Below are positions 11,653 through 20,738 of a DNA stretch of 38,450 nucleotides, one piece after another. Made by a program: the position numbers and the translations under genes. The notes under the pieces are model-generated. The model had not been told where the DNA came from. It worked only from the letters and a program-made list of their open reading frames with translations, and searched no databases. The stretch is from Acetobacter sp. Lineage in GTDB: Bacteria; Pseudomonadota; Alphaproteobacteria; Acetobacterales; Acetobacteraceae. The stretch is from contig JAAYUA010000108.1 in NCBI GenBank assembly GCA_012517935.1, positions 1-38,450 of the forward strand, written 5' to 3'. Every line of letters begins with the position of its first letter. Within the stretch, counting starts at the first letter, position 1.

Positions 11653-11682
11653 CAGACCGGACCATGCCTGTTCTCCGGTCTG
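11653..11682 (-). other. Perfect hairpin in the dnaA-dnaN spacer
   Basis: CAGACCGGA (11653-11661) is fully complementary to TCCGGTCTG (11674-11682), loop of 12 nt. On the dnaN transcript it ends 6 nt before the GGAGG ribosome site and is not followed by a T tract, so it is not an ordinary terminator. It may affect dnaN translation or processing of the dnaA-dnaN message. Confidence 0.55.
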
Positions 11683-11736
11683 AAAAGGTAGAACAGACTA
11701 GCAGCATGACTGCCAACGCGAAAGAGTCTGCGCCTG

Positions 11737-13257
11737 TCAGTTTTCGAGCATCCGGCGCAAAAGTTCAACATCCTCGGCAAAAGCCGAATCAGCGGCCATC
11801 AACTCGGTCACACGTTGCACGGCATGCATGACAGTCGTGTGGTCACGATTGCCAAATTTCCTGCCGATTTCCGGCAAGGAGCGGCTGGTCAACTGCTTGG
11901 CAAGATACATCGCCACCTGCCGTGGACGCGCAACAGCACGTGCACGACGGGCAGACGACATGTCCGTCAGGCGAATATTCCAATGTTCGGCAACTTTCCG
12001 CTGAATTTCCTCAATCGTGACCCGACGGTCATGGGCCTTGAGAATATCGTGCAGAACCTCATGCGTGGATTCCAGTGTCACTGGACGGCCAAACAGGTTG
12101 GCATGGGCGATCAGACGATTGAGCGCGCCTTCCAGCTCACGCACGTTGCTGGTGATCTTGTGCGCCAGAAATTCGAGAACCTTGGCCGGAACCGTCACGC
12201 CCGATGCCAACGCCTTGGCTTCCAGAATGGAAATGCGGAGTTCAAATGTTGTCGCGTGAATATCCGCGACCATTCCGCAGCCCAATCGCGTGCGCAGACG
12301 GTCTTCCAGTCCGGACAGATCGGAAGGCGATTTATCAGCCGACACAATGATCTGACGACCAGCATCCACCAGTGCGTTGAACGTATGGAAAAACTCTTCC
12401 TGCGTGTTGTCCTTGCCAATCAGGAACTGAAGATCATCGATCATCAGCACATCAACGGAACGCAGTTGTTCCTTGAATTCCATAGTGGACTGCGAACGGA
12501 TCGCGCCGATGAAACGGTACATGAATTTCTCGGCTGACATATAGGCAACCGTACTGCGCCCTTCCGCGATCAACTGCGTCCCGATCGCATGCATAAGATG
12601 GGTCTTACCCAAACCAACACCGCCATAAAGGAACAACGGATTGAAACCCGGGCTTGAAGGCTTCTCAGCCACACGCCGTGCGCAGGCATAGGCAAACTCA
12701 TTCGGCTTACCGACGACGAAACTTTCAAACGTGAAACGTGGATCAAGCGGCGCCGTAAGATCATGCTTCAGATCAGCCGGAGCAGGAGGCGCCGGAGCAG
12801 CCGCACCAGCAGATGTCACGGAAGCAGACTGAACGTTGCCCGTGTCTTCATCACCACCAGACGCATTCTCCGGCTGTACTGCCGGAAGATCACCGGGACG
12901 GGCAACCTGCAATTCCACGCGACGGATCGAAGGAAGTTCGGCATTCCACAGGGCATTCAGCCTGTCGCCATATTGTCCACGCACCCAGTCCCGCAGAAAA
13001 CGCGTGGGAAGCAGCAACGTGATCTCATCACCATCAAGCGGACCGACTGTGATCTGACGGAGCCAGGTGCGGTATTCAACCTCCCCGACTTCCGTCTTCA
13101 TTCGATCACAGATACGACTCCACGCATGCACCAGAAGTCCCGCCGGAGCACCGGCAATGCTATCTTCCTGCCCCTGGAGCACGGCTGTCATCCCGTCCAC
13201 ATCATCTTCAGCCGGGACATTCGCCCCGGAAGCGGCACGCATTTCAAATCTGCTCAT
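11737..13257 (-). CDS. dnaA: Chromosomal replication initiator DnaA
   Basis: AAA+ initiator that binds DnaA boxes and opens oriC. Domain I lies at about 40-115 (WLRQITV, FLRDWVRGQYG); domain II is a Gly/Ala/Pro-rich linker at about 120-170; domain III has Walker A GGVGLGKTH (212-220), Walker B VLMIDDLQFL and an arginine-rich sensor region; domain IV has ARPRQVAMYLAK and the DnaA signature RDHTTVMHAV that reads the box. The 506 aa include a roughly 40-residue N-terminal extension; codons 6 and 23 are other possible starts. A G-rich run sits just ahead of the first ATG. No cluster of DnaA boxes was found next to the gene. Confidence 0.97.
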   Translation of the reverse strand: MSRFEMRAASGANVPAEDDVDGMTAVLQGQEDSIAGAPAGLLVHAWSRICDRMKTEVGEVEYRTWLRQITVGPLDGDEITLLLPTRFLRDWVRGQYGDRLNALWNAELPSIRRVELQVARPGDLPAVQPENASGGDEDTGNVQSASVTSAGAAAPAPPAPADLKHDLTAPLDPRFTFESFVVGKPNEFAYACARRVAEKPSSPGFNPLFLYGGVGLGKTHLMHAIGTQLIAEGRSTVAYMSAEKFMYRFIGAIRSQSTMEFKEQLRSVDVLMIDDLQFLIGKDNTQEEFFHTFNALVDAGRQIIVSADKSPSDLSGLEDRLRTRLGCGMVADIHATTFELRISILEAKALASGVTVPAKVLEFLAHKITSNVRELEGALNRLIAHANLFGRPVTLESTHEVLHDILKAHDRRVTIEEIQRKVAEHWNIRLTDMSSARRARAVARPRQVAMYLAKQLTSRSLPEIGRKFGNRDHTTVMHAVQRVTELMAADSAFAEDVELLRRMLEN

Positions 13258-13496
13258 CGCCCCCGTGTTTATCCCTTCTGGATCAGATAATCCGTTCTTC
13301 CATCAGACAAAAGAACACCACACACTGCCGCCTGCGCGGCAATATTCCAGTGTTCCGACATTCAGGAAATCCACGATGCCGACACTTTGAAACGGCAAAA
13401 ACTGCGAGCTACCAGAATAAAGCAGCGCCCCGAACACAGCAACGGGATTCTCGCCGCAGCCGTCGGAAGCGCTCATGCCATTTCTGTTTTCGGCCA
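13258..13496 (-). other. dnaA upstream region, no gene and no DnaA-box cluster
   Basis: Leader of dnaA downstream of the rpsT terminator. It has a small hairpin TGCCGC-CTGC-GCGGCA (13326-13341) and no match to TTATCCACA better than a poor TTATCCCTT. Reading frames here look like shadows. The dnaA promoter should be here but I could not assign -35 and -10 boxes. Confidence 0.5.
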
Positions 13497-13529
13497 AGAA
13501 AAAACCGACTCTCCAAACAGGAAAGTCGG
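13497..13529 (-). terminator. Intrinsic terminator downstream of rpsT
   Basis: A 10-bp stem with one G-U pair (13505-13514 with 13520-13529), a 5-nt loop and a T6 tail on the minus strand. It is 28 bp after the rpsT stop and separates rpsT from dnaA. Confidence 0.85.
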
Positions 13530-13557
13530 CTTTTCATTCACAATCCAGACAACCGGA

Positions 13558-13827
13558 TCAGGCCGCGGCAATTGCCTTGATACGGGCTGACAGGCGGGAA
13601 ATCTTGCGTGCAACGGTGTTGCGATGAACAACACCCTTGGTTGCGGCGCGCTGGATTTCAGGCTGAGCCAGCTTCAGTGCAGCGGCAGCTTCATCCTTAT
13701 TGCCCGAAGCAATAGCCACCTCAACCTTCTTGATGAAGGTGCGCATGCGGGACATGCGGGCGGTGTTGCGCGCCGTCCGGCGCTCGGTCTGACGGATGCG
13801 CTTCCGCGCTGATGCGATATTCGCCAT
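13558..13827 (-). CDS. rpsT: 30S ribosomal protein S20
   Basis: Primary 16S rRNA-binding protein of the small subunit, 89 aa. It begins [21 protein letters not shown], the standard S20 opening, and contains [21 protein letters not shown] near the end, with the expected high Arg/Lys/Ala content. Single-gene unit between mutM and dnaA, closed by its own terminator. In many alphaproteobacteria rpsT also sits next to dnaA. Confidence 0.97.
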   Translation of the reverse strand: MANIASARKRIRQTERRTARNTARMSRMRTFIKKVEVAIASGNKDEAAAALKLAQPEIQRAATKGVVHRNTVARKISRLSARIKAIAAA

Positions 13828-13936
13828 GGGTTTTGATACGGTCCAGCTTGATTAATAAAAGACAAACCAAGCCATATGACATAGCCCGGGTGGTCCCAAT
13901 GAGGTGGGGTTCTCTAATCCAAAGGAGAGGTCGGCG

Positions 13937-14800
13937 TCAAGCAGAGTCCGCTTTCTGCCGTTTTGGACAGAAAAAAGTGGAGCGTCCGGCCATCACGATG
14001 GACTGGACTCCCGGACATCCGATATCCCCGGAGCAATCCGGGCAAGGTTTCCCCGCACGTCCGTAAACCTGCCATGAATGCTGGAAATATCCCAGTTGAC
14101 CATCAGGCTGGGCATAATCTTTCAGACTGGAACCACCAGCCGCCACAGCGTCACACAAGACATTGCGAATGGCGGATACCAGACGTTTCAGTTCGCCTGA
14201 CTTGAGATCTCCACCATGGCACTGTGGATGGATTCCCGCTCTGTACAGGGCTTCACAGACATAAATATTCCCAAGTCCGGAAACGATTTTCTGATCCAGA
14301 AGAAGTGTTTTGATCGGTGAATTCCGTCCAGCCAGCGCCTTTCCCAGAGTCGCGGCGCTGAAACCTGCCTCCAACGGCTCCGGCCCCATGCTGGCAAGCA
14401 AGGAATGCTCGTCCTCTTTATGTGTCGAAACCAGATCAACCATTCCGAATCTTCTCGGATCAATCAGACCGAAACGGACACCTTCTCTCGTCCGGAACAT
14501 CAGATGTTCATGCTTCACCGGCGCATCGACCTCTGCCGTCCCGCACGACTCCGCCAGCATGACGCGCCCCGACATCCCGAGATGCAAAAGCAGCGACTCG
14601 CCTCCGGAAAGACGCATGAGAATATATTTGCCCCTGCGACGGAACGAATCGATCCGTTGGCCCTTCAGCCTGCGAGCAAGATTGGCAGGAAACGGACGCC
14701 GCAAATCGGGGCGTCGTACGTCAACTGCGACGATTGTCTGTCCTTCAAGACGTGCCTGCATCGCACGCATGACGGTTTCTACTTCCGGGAGTTCTGGCAT
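13937..14800 (-). CDS. mutM: Formamidopyrimidine-DNA glycosylase
   Basis: Bifunctional glycosylase/AP lyase removing 8-oxoguanine and FaPy lesions, 287 aa. The N-terminus [12 protein letters not shown] supplies the catalytic Pro (after Met removal) and Glu. RRRGKYIL holds the conserved Lys; LGMSGR and [18 protein letters not shown] (helix-two-turn-helix) follow. The C-terminal zinc finger is odd: CPDC (253-256) is present and STFFC gives Cys278, but the last ligand of the usual C-x2-C is Arg281 (CPKR), and there is an extra Cys at 262 inside a small insertion. Divergent from ubiE with only 30 bp between starts. Confidence 0.95.
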   Translation of the reverse strand: MPELPEVETVMRAMQARLEGQTIVAVDVRRPDLRRPFPANLARRLKGQRIDSFRRRGKYILMRLSGGESLLLHLGMSGRVMLAESCGTAEVDAPVKHEHLMFRTREGVRFGLIDPRRFGMVDLVSTHKEDEHSLLASMGPEPLEAGFSAATLGKALAGRNSPIKTLLLDQKIVSGLGNIYVCEALYRAGIHPQCHGGDLKSGELKRLVSAIRNVLCDAVAAGGSSLKDYAQPDGQLGYFQHSWQVYGRAGKPCPDCSGDIGCPGVQSIVMAGRSTFFCPKRQKADSA

Positions 14801-14830
14801 GTCAGGAAATCACGCTATACGTTGCAGACC

Positions 14831-15628
14831 ATGAACGACAATGCCTCCACTTCCTCTTTTGCTTCTTCTTCCCCCGAAATGTCGCCGGGGACAGAGGAAA
14901 CCACCGATTTCGGCTACCGCTCGGTTCCACGGGAAGAAAAAAAGCCGCTGGTCCGTGCCGTGTTCGACAGCGTGGCCACCAAATATGATCTGATGAATGA
15001 TCTGATGTCTCTGGGCGTTCACCGCGCATGGAAACGGACATTCATCGCTGCCATGGCGCCACAGCCGGGATTGAGCCTGCTCGATCTGGCCGGCGGCACA
15101 GGCGATATCAGCTTTGGCTGGCTGAATGCCGGAGGTGGCCCCGCCATCCTGACAGACATCAATGCGAGCATGCTGTCCGTTGGCCGCGACCGCGCCATCT
15201 CACGGGGTTACGTCTCCGACCTTTCGTTCTGCGTCGTCGATGCCGAGCAGATCCCGCTTCCAGACCGCAGCGTTGATCGCGTTACCATCGCTTTCGGCCT
15301 TCGCAACTGCACCGACAAGGCCTCTGTCCTGCGCGAAGCCCGCCGCGTACTCCGTCCGGGCGGACGTTTCCTCTGTCTCGAATTCTCCCGCGTTCAGGTC
15401 GCAGCGCTCGCTCCGATCTATGACACATGGTCGTTCAAGGTCCTGCCAAAGATGGGCGCCATGGTCGCCGGGGATCGTGAAAGCTATCAATATCTCGCGG
15501 AAAGCATTCGCATGTTCCCCGATCAGGAAACTCTGGCCCAGATGTTCCGTGATGCCGGCTTTGCCCGGGTCAGCTATCAATCCCTGACCGGTGGAATCGC
15601 AGCCATCCATTCCGGCTGGCGTCTGTAA
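14831..15628 (+). CDS. ubiE: Demethylmenaquinone/2-polyprenyl-benzoquinol C-methyltransferase
   Basis: SAM-dependent C-methyltransferase of ubiquinone synthesis, membrane-peripheral, 265 aa. FGYRSVPREEK and VFDSVATKYDLMNDLMSLGVHRAWK are the family opening, LDLAGGTGDISF is the SAM-binding motif I, and AFGLRNCTDK and FLCLEFSRV are later signatures; the C-terminus SYQSLTGGIAAIHSGWR is typical. The first 25 residues are a Ser-rich extension. ATG 14831 is used; an in-frame TTG at 14822 is closer to the only AGGAAA (14804-14809) and may be the true start. Followed by coaBC after 31 bp, probably one transcript. Confidence 0.95.
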   Translation: MNDNASTSSFASSSPEMSPGTEETTDFGYRSVPREEKKPLVRAVFDSVATKYDLMNDLMSLGVHRAWKRTFIAAMAPQPGLSLLDLAGGTGDISFGWLNAGGGPAILTDINASMLSVGRDRAISRGYVSDLSFCVVDAEQIPLPDRSVDRVTIAFGLRNCTDKASVLREARRVLRPGGRFLCLEFSRVQVAALAPIYDTWSFKVLPKMGAMVAGDRESYQYLAESIRMFPDQETLAQMFRDAGFARVSYQSLTGGIAAIHSGWRL

Positions 15629-15659
15629 AACAGCGCCGTTCCCGGAGCATCATCCTCTC

Positions 15660-16931
15660 ATGCAGCCACCGTACGCACATAATCCTGTCCGCTCCGTTCC
15701 CACCGGAAAACGGGTTCTTCTGATCGTCGGTGGCGGCATCGCTGCCTATAAAACACTCTCACTTGTGCGGCTTCTGGCGACAGATGGTATTGAAACCCGC
15801 TGTGTGCTGACACGCGCGGGAAGCGAATTCGTCACCCCCCTGTCCCTGCAGGCGCTCAGCGGTCACACGGTCTATCAGGATCTGTTCTCCCTGACTGACG
15901 AGCAGGAAATGGGGCATATCGCTTTATCCCGCTCCGCTGATCTGATCGTTGTCTGTCCGGGAACCGCCAATCTTCTGGCGAAAATGGCATCCGGACTGGC
16001 GGACGACCTCGCCTCCACACTCCTGCTGGCAACAGACACACCTGTGCTCGTCGCGCCCGCCATGAATGTGAGGATGTGGGAGCACCCGGCGACCATCAGT
16101 AACGTCGCGCTGCTGCGCACACGCGACGTCATGCTCGTCGGCCCGGACACAGGCAGCATGGCCTGCGGTGAATTCGGTCCCGGCAGACTCGCCGAACCTG
16201 AAACCATACGCGATGCCATTGTCGAAGCGCTTTCGGCCTCCGCACCCACACAGATTCTGACAGGTCGACATGTTCTGGTGACCGCTGGTCCCACACACGA
16301 ACCCCTCGACCCCGTCCGTTATATTGCCAATCGATCTTCCGGTCAGCAGGGCTATGCGATCGCAGCCGCGCTGGCGCGTCTTGGGGCACGCGTCACACTT
16401 GTCAGCGGCCCAACGAATCTTCCCTCGCCTCCGGGTCTTGAAACGATCCGGGTTGAGACCGCGCTGGAAATGGAAGCCGCCGTTCAGGCAAGCCTGCCAG
16501 CCGATGCCGCCATTTGCGCCGCAGCCGTGGCCGACTGGAGAGTCGCACACGCGTCAGACCTCAAGATCAAGAAAAAACCAGGGGCCGCACCGCCCACCCT
16601 GCATCTGGTTCCCAACCCCGATATCCTTGCAGGCCTCAGCGCTCCAGGCCCACGACGCCCCTCTCTTGTGATCGGCTTTGCGGCTGAAACAGATAACGTC
16701 GAAAATCACGCCTTGGAGAAACTGAAACGCAAAGGATGTGACTGGATTATCGCAAATGATGTCTCTCCCGGCACGAATGTGATGGGTGGACGCGAAAATC
16801 GTGTTATCATTCTCACACATTCCAACAGGGATGTCTGGCCGCTCATGAGCAAGACGGAGGTAGCACGTCGTCTTGCGGACAGAATTGCACTGTGTCTGAC
16901 AGATAAGGTTCCTGACGGCCCGCAGCCGTGA
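15660..16931 (+). CDS. coaBC: Bifunctional phosphopantothenoylcysteine decarboxylase / phosphopantothenate-cysteine ligase
   Basis: Makes 4-phosphopantetheine for coenzyme A in two steps. The 423-aa product (start chosen at the ATG behind GGAG at 15643) has the FMN-dependent CoaC half with GGGIAAYKTLSLVR, active-site His in EMGHIALS, substrate-binding PAMNVRMWEHP and the active Cys in GSMACGEFGPGR. The CoaB half starts near VLVTAGPTHEPLDPVRYIANRS, with SGQQGYAIA and KIKKKPG, and ends in NDVS. The frame is open further upstream into ubiE but this has no family match. A 155-bp spacer without clear signals follows before dut. Confidence 0.96.
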   Translation: MQPPYAHNPVRSVPTGKRVLLIVGGGIAAYKTLSLVRLLATDGIETRCVLTRAGSEFVTPLSLQALSGHTVYQDLFSLTDEQEMGHIALSRSADLIVVCPGTANLLAKMASGLADDLASTLLLATDTPVLVAPAMNVRMWEHPATISNVALLRTRDVMLVGPDTGSMACGEFGPGRLAEPETIRDAIVEALSASAPTQILTGRHVLVTAGPTHEPLDPVRYIANRSSGQQGYAIAAALARLGARVTLVSGPTNLPSPPGLETIRVETALEMEAAVQASLPADAAICAAAVADWRVAHASDLKIKKKPGAAPPTLHLVPNPDILAGLSAPGPRRPSLVIGFAAETDNVENHALEKLKRKGCDWIIANDVSPGTNVMGGRENRVIILTHSNRDVWPLMSKTEVARRLADRIALCLTDKVPDGPQP

Positions 16932-17086
16932 ACACTGCATGCTCATGTCAGGCATTCTTTCTTTTCGTCATATGGCGTCCTGCCACATGGCCACACTTCA
17001 GGAATTCGCTCCGTGATATTTTGCACGCCGTATTGTCCGGTTTCCTCCCTCGGGGCGTATAGCCACATGAGGAAAGGAGAGCAGTC

Positions 17087-17542
17087 ATGACGGCCTCTGC
17101 GATTGATGTCCGCATCCAGCGCCTTCCCCACGCAGCAGACCTGCCTCTGCCATCCTACGCCACATCAGGCGCTGCTGGCATGGATTTGCAGGCCGCCATC
17201 ACCGAACCGCAGGAAATTCCACCGGGAGGCCGTGCACTGATCCCCACCGGACTGAAAATCGCCTTGCCCGCAGGATATGAATTGCAGATCCGTCCACGTT
17301 CCGGGCTGGCTTTGAAGAACGGGATCACCCTGCCCAACACACCCGGAACAATCGACGAGGATTATCGCGGCGAAATCGGTGTCATCGTCATGAATGCCGG
17401 CAGCGAGCCTTTCGTGGTCACACGAGGACTCAGGATCGCACAGGCCGTTATCGCGCCCGTGTTCCGTGTCCGATGGAACGAGACGGAAGAGCTTGATGCC
17501 ACAGAACGCGGCAGCGGCGGCTTCGGCAGCACCGGACGATAA
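17087..17542 (+). CDS. dut: dUTP diphosphatase
   Basis: Trimeric dUTPase (151 aa), hydrolyses dUTP to dUMP and keeps uracil out of DNA. All five motifs are seen: AAGMDLQA (I), [11 protein letters not shown] (II), [16 protein letters not shown] (III), [10 protein letters not shown] (IV) and the C-terminal arm [11 protein letters not shown] (V). An AAGGAGAG ribosome site precedes the ATG. It sits next to coaBC as in many proteobacteria, and the ABC permease gene starts 19 bp after its stop. Confidence 0.97.
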   Translation: MTASAIDVRIQRLPHAADLPLPSYATSGAAGMDLQAAITEPQEIPPGGRALIPTGLKIALPAGYELQIRPRSGLALKNGITLPNTPGTIDEDYRGEIGVIVMNAGSEPFVVTRGLRIAQAVIAPVFRVRWNETEELDATERGSGGFGSTGR

Positions 17543-17561
17543 CAGGGAGAAGGAACCTCAG

Positions 17562-19250
17562 GTGAAACCTCCTCCTGCTGGAACGGATCAGGAAGCAGAC
17601 TCGCCACCGCCGCAGATATCCGGAACCATCATGTTCGGACTCTGCGGCCTGTTCTTCCTGCTGCTTTTCCCGGCGACGGCCTGGGCCGCCGGAAAAGACA
17701 TTACACATGCGGCCCTTCTCGATGCGCTGGCATTGACCGCCAGTCGGATGGTCGTTTCTCTGACAATGGCGCTGCTTTGCGCTTTTCCCCTTGCCGCTCT
17801 GGCCCAGAGGAAAACCGCTACAGGACTTTCCCTGCGCACAGCCCTGAATTACGTAGCCAGAATTCCGGCAACAGGGTTTCTACCCATCGCAGCCCTGACC
17901 CTGACATCCCTCTCGCAGCATGCCATCCACCATCCCGCAACCATTATCACAGCCCTCACGCTCAGCCTCCTGCTGCCACTGACCGAAAGTCTGTGCAACG
18001 GCCTGAATGCTGTCCCTCCGGACCTCAAGGCCGTTGCCCGCCAAATCGGATTGAGTTCATGGCAGCGTTTCTGGCGCCTGAACGTTCCTTGCAGCATGGC
18101 TTCGCTGACGCGCAGTATCGTCCAGCATGTCCCGATGGGATGGTTCCTGCTGCTCTGGGCTGAAATCATCTCACACCCCGAAAGCAACGGAGGATTAGGG
18201 CCGTTCATGCTGCGTGCAGTAGCGAACATGAACATCCCTATGATCGTCTTCGCCCTGCTGGGCATGTTGCTGATGATCGTCTGCTGTGAATATCTTCTGT
18301 TCCGTCCATTATTGTTCTGGAGCAGCCACTTCCAGCCCCTGAAAAAGGGGGCCGGACACGAACTCCGCACGCCAGCGATTTTCCGTCGCTTCCTTCTCAT
18401 TCAGCTTCTTCATGAATGGCTGAGCCCGCTCCTGCTCGGCTTGGCCAATCTTCCTTTCGGACGCCGCCCGACAGCCAGACAGGCGGAACCTAACACTCCA
18501 CACAGCCATACACTGACTGTTCACATCACCCGTCTGCTCTGCCTCATTCTGGCGCTGGCATTGCCGATATGGTGGCTGGCGACAGGCGCTCTGAACGCGG
18601 CAGACTGCGCAGCCTTGCTGACCGGCGCTCTCGTCACGCTCCTGCGCTGCGCTCTGGTCCTGATCCTGACAACCGCAATCTGGCTACCCGTTGCCACAGC
18701 CATCGGTCTGAACCGTTCCTTCTCCGCACGTTTCATCCCGGCGGCCCGCATGCTCGCAGCCTTCCCGACCAGCCTGCTGTTTCCGCTGGCAGCACTCGCC
18801 ATACGCAGTCAGCCCGTGCCGATACAAATCAGCATCAGCCCAATGCTGATTCTCAACACACAGTGGATCATTGCCTTTGCCCTGATCCGTGCCGCAGGAA
18901 GGTTTCCCTCAAACCTTCTGACCGCTGCACGCGCCATGCAGGTCAGGGGATGGCTATGGTGGCGGGTTGTCATGCTTCCTGGCCTTGCCAGCAGCGCCAC
19001 GAAAAGCATCGGCACAGCTTTTGCAGAAACATGTGGTGTTGCCATTGCCGCAGAATACCTGATTGACGGCCAACTCCCCCTCTCCGCTGGCGGCATCGGC
19101 TCTCTGATCGCAGCGGCGATCAGAAACGGAAACCTGCCCCATGCAATTACGGGCGTGCTTGTGATGACAGCCTTTCTCATCACCATAGACCGGTTCCTGT
19201 GGAGAAGACTCCGTGACTGGTCAGAACGACGTTTCGGACGGACGATATGA
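17562..19250 (+). CDS. Tandem-fused ABC permease, NitT/TauT-like
   Basis: Inner-membrane permease of 562 aa built from two BPD_transp_1-type halves. Each half carries an EAA-like cytoplasmic loop for contact with the ATPase: LKAVARQIGLSSWQRFWRLN (first) and LTAARAMQVRGWLWW followed by LPG (second). About 10-12 hydrophobic segments are seen, and the halves are joined by a hydrophilic linker rich in Arg. The start is GTG at 17562: AAGGA stands 7 nt before it, while the upstream ATGs lie inside dut. The class is that of nitrate/sulfonate/taurine-type importers; the substrate is not known. Overlaps the next gene by ATGA, so the two are translationally coupled. Confidence 0.9.
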   Translation: MKPPPAGTDQEADSPPPQISGTIMFGLCGLFFLLLFPATAWAAGKDITHAALLDALALTASRMVVSLTMALLCAFPLAALAQRKTATGLSLRTALNYVARIPATGFLPIAALTLTSLSQHAIHHPATIITALTLSLLLPLTESLCNGLNAVPPDLKAVARQIGLSSWQRFWRLNVPCSMASLTRSIVQHVPMGWFLLLWAEIISHPESNGGLGPFMLRAVANMNIPMIVFALLGMLLMIVCCEYLLFRPLLFWSSHFQPLKKGAGHELRTPAIFRRFLLIQLLHEWLSPLLLGLANLPFGRRPTARQAEPNTPHSHTLTVHITRLLCLILALALPIWWLATGALNAADCAALLTGALVTLLRCALVLILTTAIWLPVATAIGLNRSFSARFIPAARMLAAFPTSLLFPLAALAIRSQPVPIQISISPMLILNTQWIIAFALIRAAGRFPSNLLTAARAMQVRGWLWWRVVMLPGLASSATKSIGTAFAETCGVAIAAEYLIDGQLPLSAGGIGSLIAAAIRNGNLPHAITGVLVMTAFLITIDRFLWRRLRDWSERRFGRTI

Positions 19251-20581
19251 TAGACGCAGAATATCAGGACAGCGATGAACTCCTGCGCCTGACCAACATC
19301 GGCCAAAGCTATGCTTCAGGGAACTCCAGTCCCGACAGCTTGGTGCTCGATGATATCAACCTCACCCTGCACACTGGAGAAATCGTCGGTCTGATCGGAC
19401 GTTCCGGATCCGGTAAATCCAGCCTCATGCGCATTATGGGCGGCGTTCTGAAACCGACGACCGGACAAGTCACCCTGCGGGGCAAAGCCCTGACGGGACC
19501 GGGGTCTGAAATCGGCATGGTGTTCCAGTCCTTTGCCCTGTTCCCATGGCTCAGTGCTCTGGAAAATGTCACCCTTCCGCTCGAAGCCCGCAACATGCCA
19601 CGCAACCAGCGTGAAGAGCGCGCCCGCGCCGTGACCGGCCTGCTGGGCCTGAGCGGCTATGACAATGCATGGCCACACGAACTCTCCCCCGGTCTGGCCC
19701 AGCGCGTTGGACTGGCCAGGGCACTGGTGACACAACCCGACGTGCTTTTGATGGACGAACCTTTTGCGTCCCTTGATGTGCTCGCGGCAGAAAATCTTCG
19801 CACCGATCTGGTCGAACTCTGGAGCGAGCGTCAATTACCCTGTCATGGCGTGTTGCTGGTGACGCACAGCATCGAAGAAGCCGTGCTGATGTGTGATCGC
19901 ATCGTTGTGCTCTCTTCCAATCCCGGACGGATCGAGCACGAACTGCATGTGCCTTTTACACATCCGCGGGACAGGGAATCCGCCGAATTCCGACAGTTTG
20001 TCGATGACATCTACAGTCTGATGACCCGCCGCGCTCCGATCGTGTCGGAAGCCATACTTCCGGAAGAGCATGTGCCAGCAACCACACGGGGCACCCCCCC
20101 CCTGCCTCCTGTTGCTGTGGAAGGCATGATGGGCCTGATCGAAGCGCTCGCGGCCTCACCTCTCGATGGTCGTGCCGATCTGCCATTGCTGGCCGGCAAG
20201 GCGCTGATGGAACTGGACGATCTCTTTCCTCTGGCCGAAGCATTGCAGCTTCTGGAACTGGCTGAACTGGAAGACGGAGATATCATCCTCACCCGTGAAG
20301 GCGGACGTTTCGCAAATAGTGGAACGGAAGAGCGGCGCGCCATCCTCCGACATGCTCTGAGGCAGGGATTACCGCTGATCCGTGAAATCTGCTCAACACT
20401 CGATGAACGTCCCTCCCACACCACATCGGCAGCAACATTCCGTGAAATGCTTCAGGAAGATATGTCAGCAGATTACGCCGCGCAGACCTTGCAGACACTG
20501 GTCAACTGGGCCCGTTATGCTGGTCTCTTTGACTATGATGAAGACAACGACAAACTTTTTCTGGATGACAGCGCACTCTGA
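19247..20581 (+). CDS. ABC importer ATPase with C-terminal AAA-associated domain
   Basis: 444 aa. The N-terminal ATPase has Walker A GRSGSGKSS (51-59), Q-loop MVFQSFALFPWLS, signature LSPGLAQRVGLARAL (LSPGL in place of LSGGQ, as in NitT/TauT ATPases), Walker B VLLMDEPFASLD and H-loop VTHSIEEA. Residues about 290-435 form the AAA-associated C-terminal domain (PF09821 type), recognised by segments such as LPLLAGKALMELDDLFPLAEAL and the acidic end. This domain occurs on ATPases that pair with fused permeases, probably as a regulatory module. No substrate-binding protein gene is next to it. The following 157 bp up to the peptidase hold no clear terminator. Confidence 0.93.
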   Translation: MIDAEYQDSDELLRLTNIGQSYASGNSSPDSLVLDDINLTLHTGEIVGLIGRSGSGKSSLMRIMGGVLKPTTGQVTLRGKALTGPGSEIGMVFQSFALFPWLSALENVTLPLEARNMPRNQREERARAVTGLLGLSGYDNAWPHELSPGLAQRVGLARALVTQPDVLLMDEPFASLDVLAAENLRTDLVELWSERQLPCHGVLLVTHSIEEAVLMCDRIVVLSSNPGRIEHELHVPFTHPRDRESAEFRQFVDDIYSLMTRRAPIVSEAILPEEHVPATTRGTPPLPPVAVEGMMGLIEALAASPLDGRADLPLLAGKALMELDDLFPLAEALQLLELAELEDGDIILTREGGRFANSGTEERRAILRHALRQGLPLIREICSTLDERPSHTTSAATFREMLQEDMSADYAAQTLQTLVNWARYAGLFDYDEDNDKLFLDDSAL

Positions 20582-20738
20582 AAAGCCAAGAATAACAATA
20601 GGCCAAACAAAATTCAGGATATCGTGTGATATTCTGCTTCGTCAGAACCTGTGCTCTCAACCCGCAACCGAAAAATATCTGTCTCAGGCACACACTTTAT
20701 TTTCGTCCGAAAGACACATCTGAACAGGAATATTATCG

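Noticed and set aside
20610..20635. GGATATC-gtgt-GATATTC hairpin after the ABC ATPase
   Set aside because: Short, with a G-U pair and no T tract, so it is not called a terminator.
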